Shown here: positions 23,723-24,384 of the stretch, piece after piece
Numbering within the stretch: the stretch's first letter is position 1
How the letters are laid out: the number at the start of each line of letters is the position of its first letter
Assembly (NCBI GenBank): GCA_948742005.1
Contig: CAPYQR010000006.1
Span: 1-24,384, forward strand
Length of the DNA: 24,384 nucleotides
Origin: an uncultured bacterium
GTDB lineage: Bacteria > Cyanobacteriota > Vampirovibrionia > Gastranaerophilales > Gastranaerophilaceae
Direction of reading: 5' to 3'
Program-made: the position numbers and the translations under genes
The notes under the pieces: generated by a model
What the model was told of the DNA's origin: nothing
The model's database searches: none
Seen by the model: only the letters and a program-made list of their open reading frames with translations

Positions 23723-24384
23723 ATTCATCAACCCCCAGCCCAAATAACGCAAAATCATATTTCACAGGGTCTGATTCGTCAAATTCTTTTAATTTATTTG
23801 TTAATTCAACAACGCTTCTAAAATCATTTTGCTTTCGTTTCAGAAGTTTAAATTCCCGAGAAAGCCTTGCAACATGTGTATCTAAAGGGATTAAAAGTTC
23901 ACTTTGGGCGATATTATCCCAAATGCCAAAATCAACTTCGCTGTTTTTGCGAATCATCCAACGCAAAAACATATTTAAGCGTTTGAGCGCAGAATTATTT
24001 TCAGGTTTTGCAAAAAGAAAACAAAAACCACTGCTTTGAGGAATTTTAGAATTAAGATAAAAATAATTTGTTGCTTTTTTGATGCAATTATATGATTTAA
24101 ATTCAAATTTATCGTAATCTGAAAATAATTCCTCTAAATTTGATTTATCATCAACATAAAGCTTGTTTAAAATTCGCAATAATTCGATTAAATCACATGA
24201 TTTAACAAATCTGTATATAAAATCTTCCAGATTAAATTTTTTATAATCTAAAATTAATTCATAAGGACTTTTTGTTAAAGAAAACAATAAATCAAGCTTC
24301 TTGATAAATGCTTCACGTCTGCCGAAAGCAAAAAGGGAAGAAATGAATGCGGAAATTTCAACATCTTGTTTTAATGTATAACGA
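23706..24384 (-). CDS. TIGR02757 (DUF2400) family protein, partial at right edge
   Basis: The frame runs open from its stop at 23706 to the window end, at least 226 residues. A TTG near 24287 is internal: reading on upstream gives RYTLKQDVEISAFISSLFAF, then GRREAF, which fits the family's N-terminal part, so the true start lies outside. Recognisable blocks are LKRLNMFLRWMIRKNSEVDF and WDNIAQSELLIPLDTHVARL, then KYDFALFGLG at the end. The family is helical, conserved in many bacteria and distantly like HhH-GPD DNA glycosylases; its activity is unknown to me. It converges on the XRE gene with a 17-base overlap and is probably unrelated to it. Confidence 0.85.
   Translation of the reverse strand, partial: RYTLKQDVEISAFISSLFAFGRREAFIKKLDLLFSLTKSPYELILDYKKFNLEDFIYRFVKSCDLIELLRILNKLYVDDKSNLEELFSDYDKFEFKSYNCIKKATNYFYLNSKIPQSSGFCFLFAKPENNSALKRLNMFLRWMIRKNSEVDFGIWDNIAQSELLIPLDTHVARLSREFKLLKRKQNDFRSVVELTNKLKEFDESDPVKYDFALFGLGVDEFIRKN

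Noticed and set aside
24285..24287. TTG as the start of the TIGR02757-family protein
   Set aside because: The frame stays open to the window edge, and the residues upstream continue the family's conserved N-terminal part.

Overview
The window is an AT-rich, densely coded bacterial chromosome segment with 25 protein genes, no rRNA or tRNA that I can see, and no gap over about 200 bases. The organism looks like a Gram-negative (diderm) anaerobe. It has an ExbB/TonB-type energy-transduction pair, a 1478-residue AsmA/TamB-like envelope protein, a lipoprotein, a ferredoxin-dependent 2-oxoacid oxidoreductase and several type IV prepilin-like proteins. The prepilin style (KKA/FTLAEILIVLVIIG with a long divergent tail), a YggT protein and the low GC together suggest the non-photosynthetic cyanobacterial relatives (Gastranaerophilales/'Melainabacteria'). 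That taxonomic call is inference; a marker gene or a protein search would test it.

Layout. 1-3268 (minus strand) is an envelope cluster: two secreted proteins of one apparent type, a TonB-like protein and an ExbB/TolQ channel cut by the left edge. 3375-7811 (plus) is the giant AsmA-like gene, meeting a YitT-type membrane protein (minus) tail to tail. 8667-11951 (plus) holds an orphan ABC-type solute-binding lipoprotein, an M24B peptidase and a SpoU-type RNA methyltransferase. 12024-14048 (plus) holds a small unknown protein coupled to a prepilin, then an MTA phosphorylase and YggT, ending at a hairpin. 18960-14101 (minus) is a compact operon: 2[4Fe-4S] ferredoxin, alpha, beta and gamma subunits of a VOR/KOR-type oxidoreductase, then fabH and fabF. 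19144-20594 (plus) has a small unknown helical protein with its own terminator and a CorA transporter. 23313-20671 (minus) is a two-gene prepilin operon: a 95-residue prepilin and a 776-residue prepilin carrying a long cysteine-rich repeat region. A divergent XRE-type regulator (23441-23722) faces it, and a TIGR02757-family protein runs off the right edge.

Two parts stand out. First, at 20671-23722 the small and giant prepilins share the same cysteine module, but only the giant one carries about 67 cysteines in EGF/furin-like repeats, as if an adhesin were displayed on a pseudopilus. Their promoter overlaps one palindromic site (ATTGATTATAGTCAAT) and is followed by a perfect 28-bp palindrome with the same core; both lie next to the XRE gene, which suggests a dedicated repressor circuit. 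Second, the oxidoreductase-fabH-fabF operon would couple branched 2-oxoacid oxidation (acyl-CoA primers) directly to the priming and elongation steps of fatty acid synthesis.
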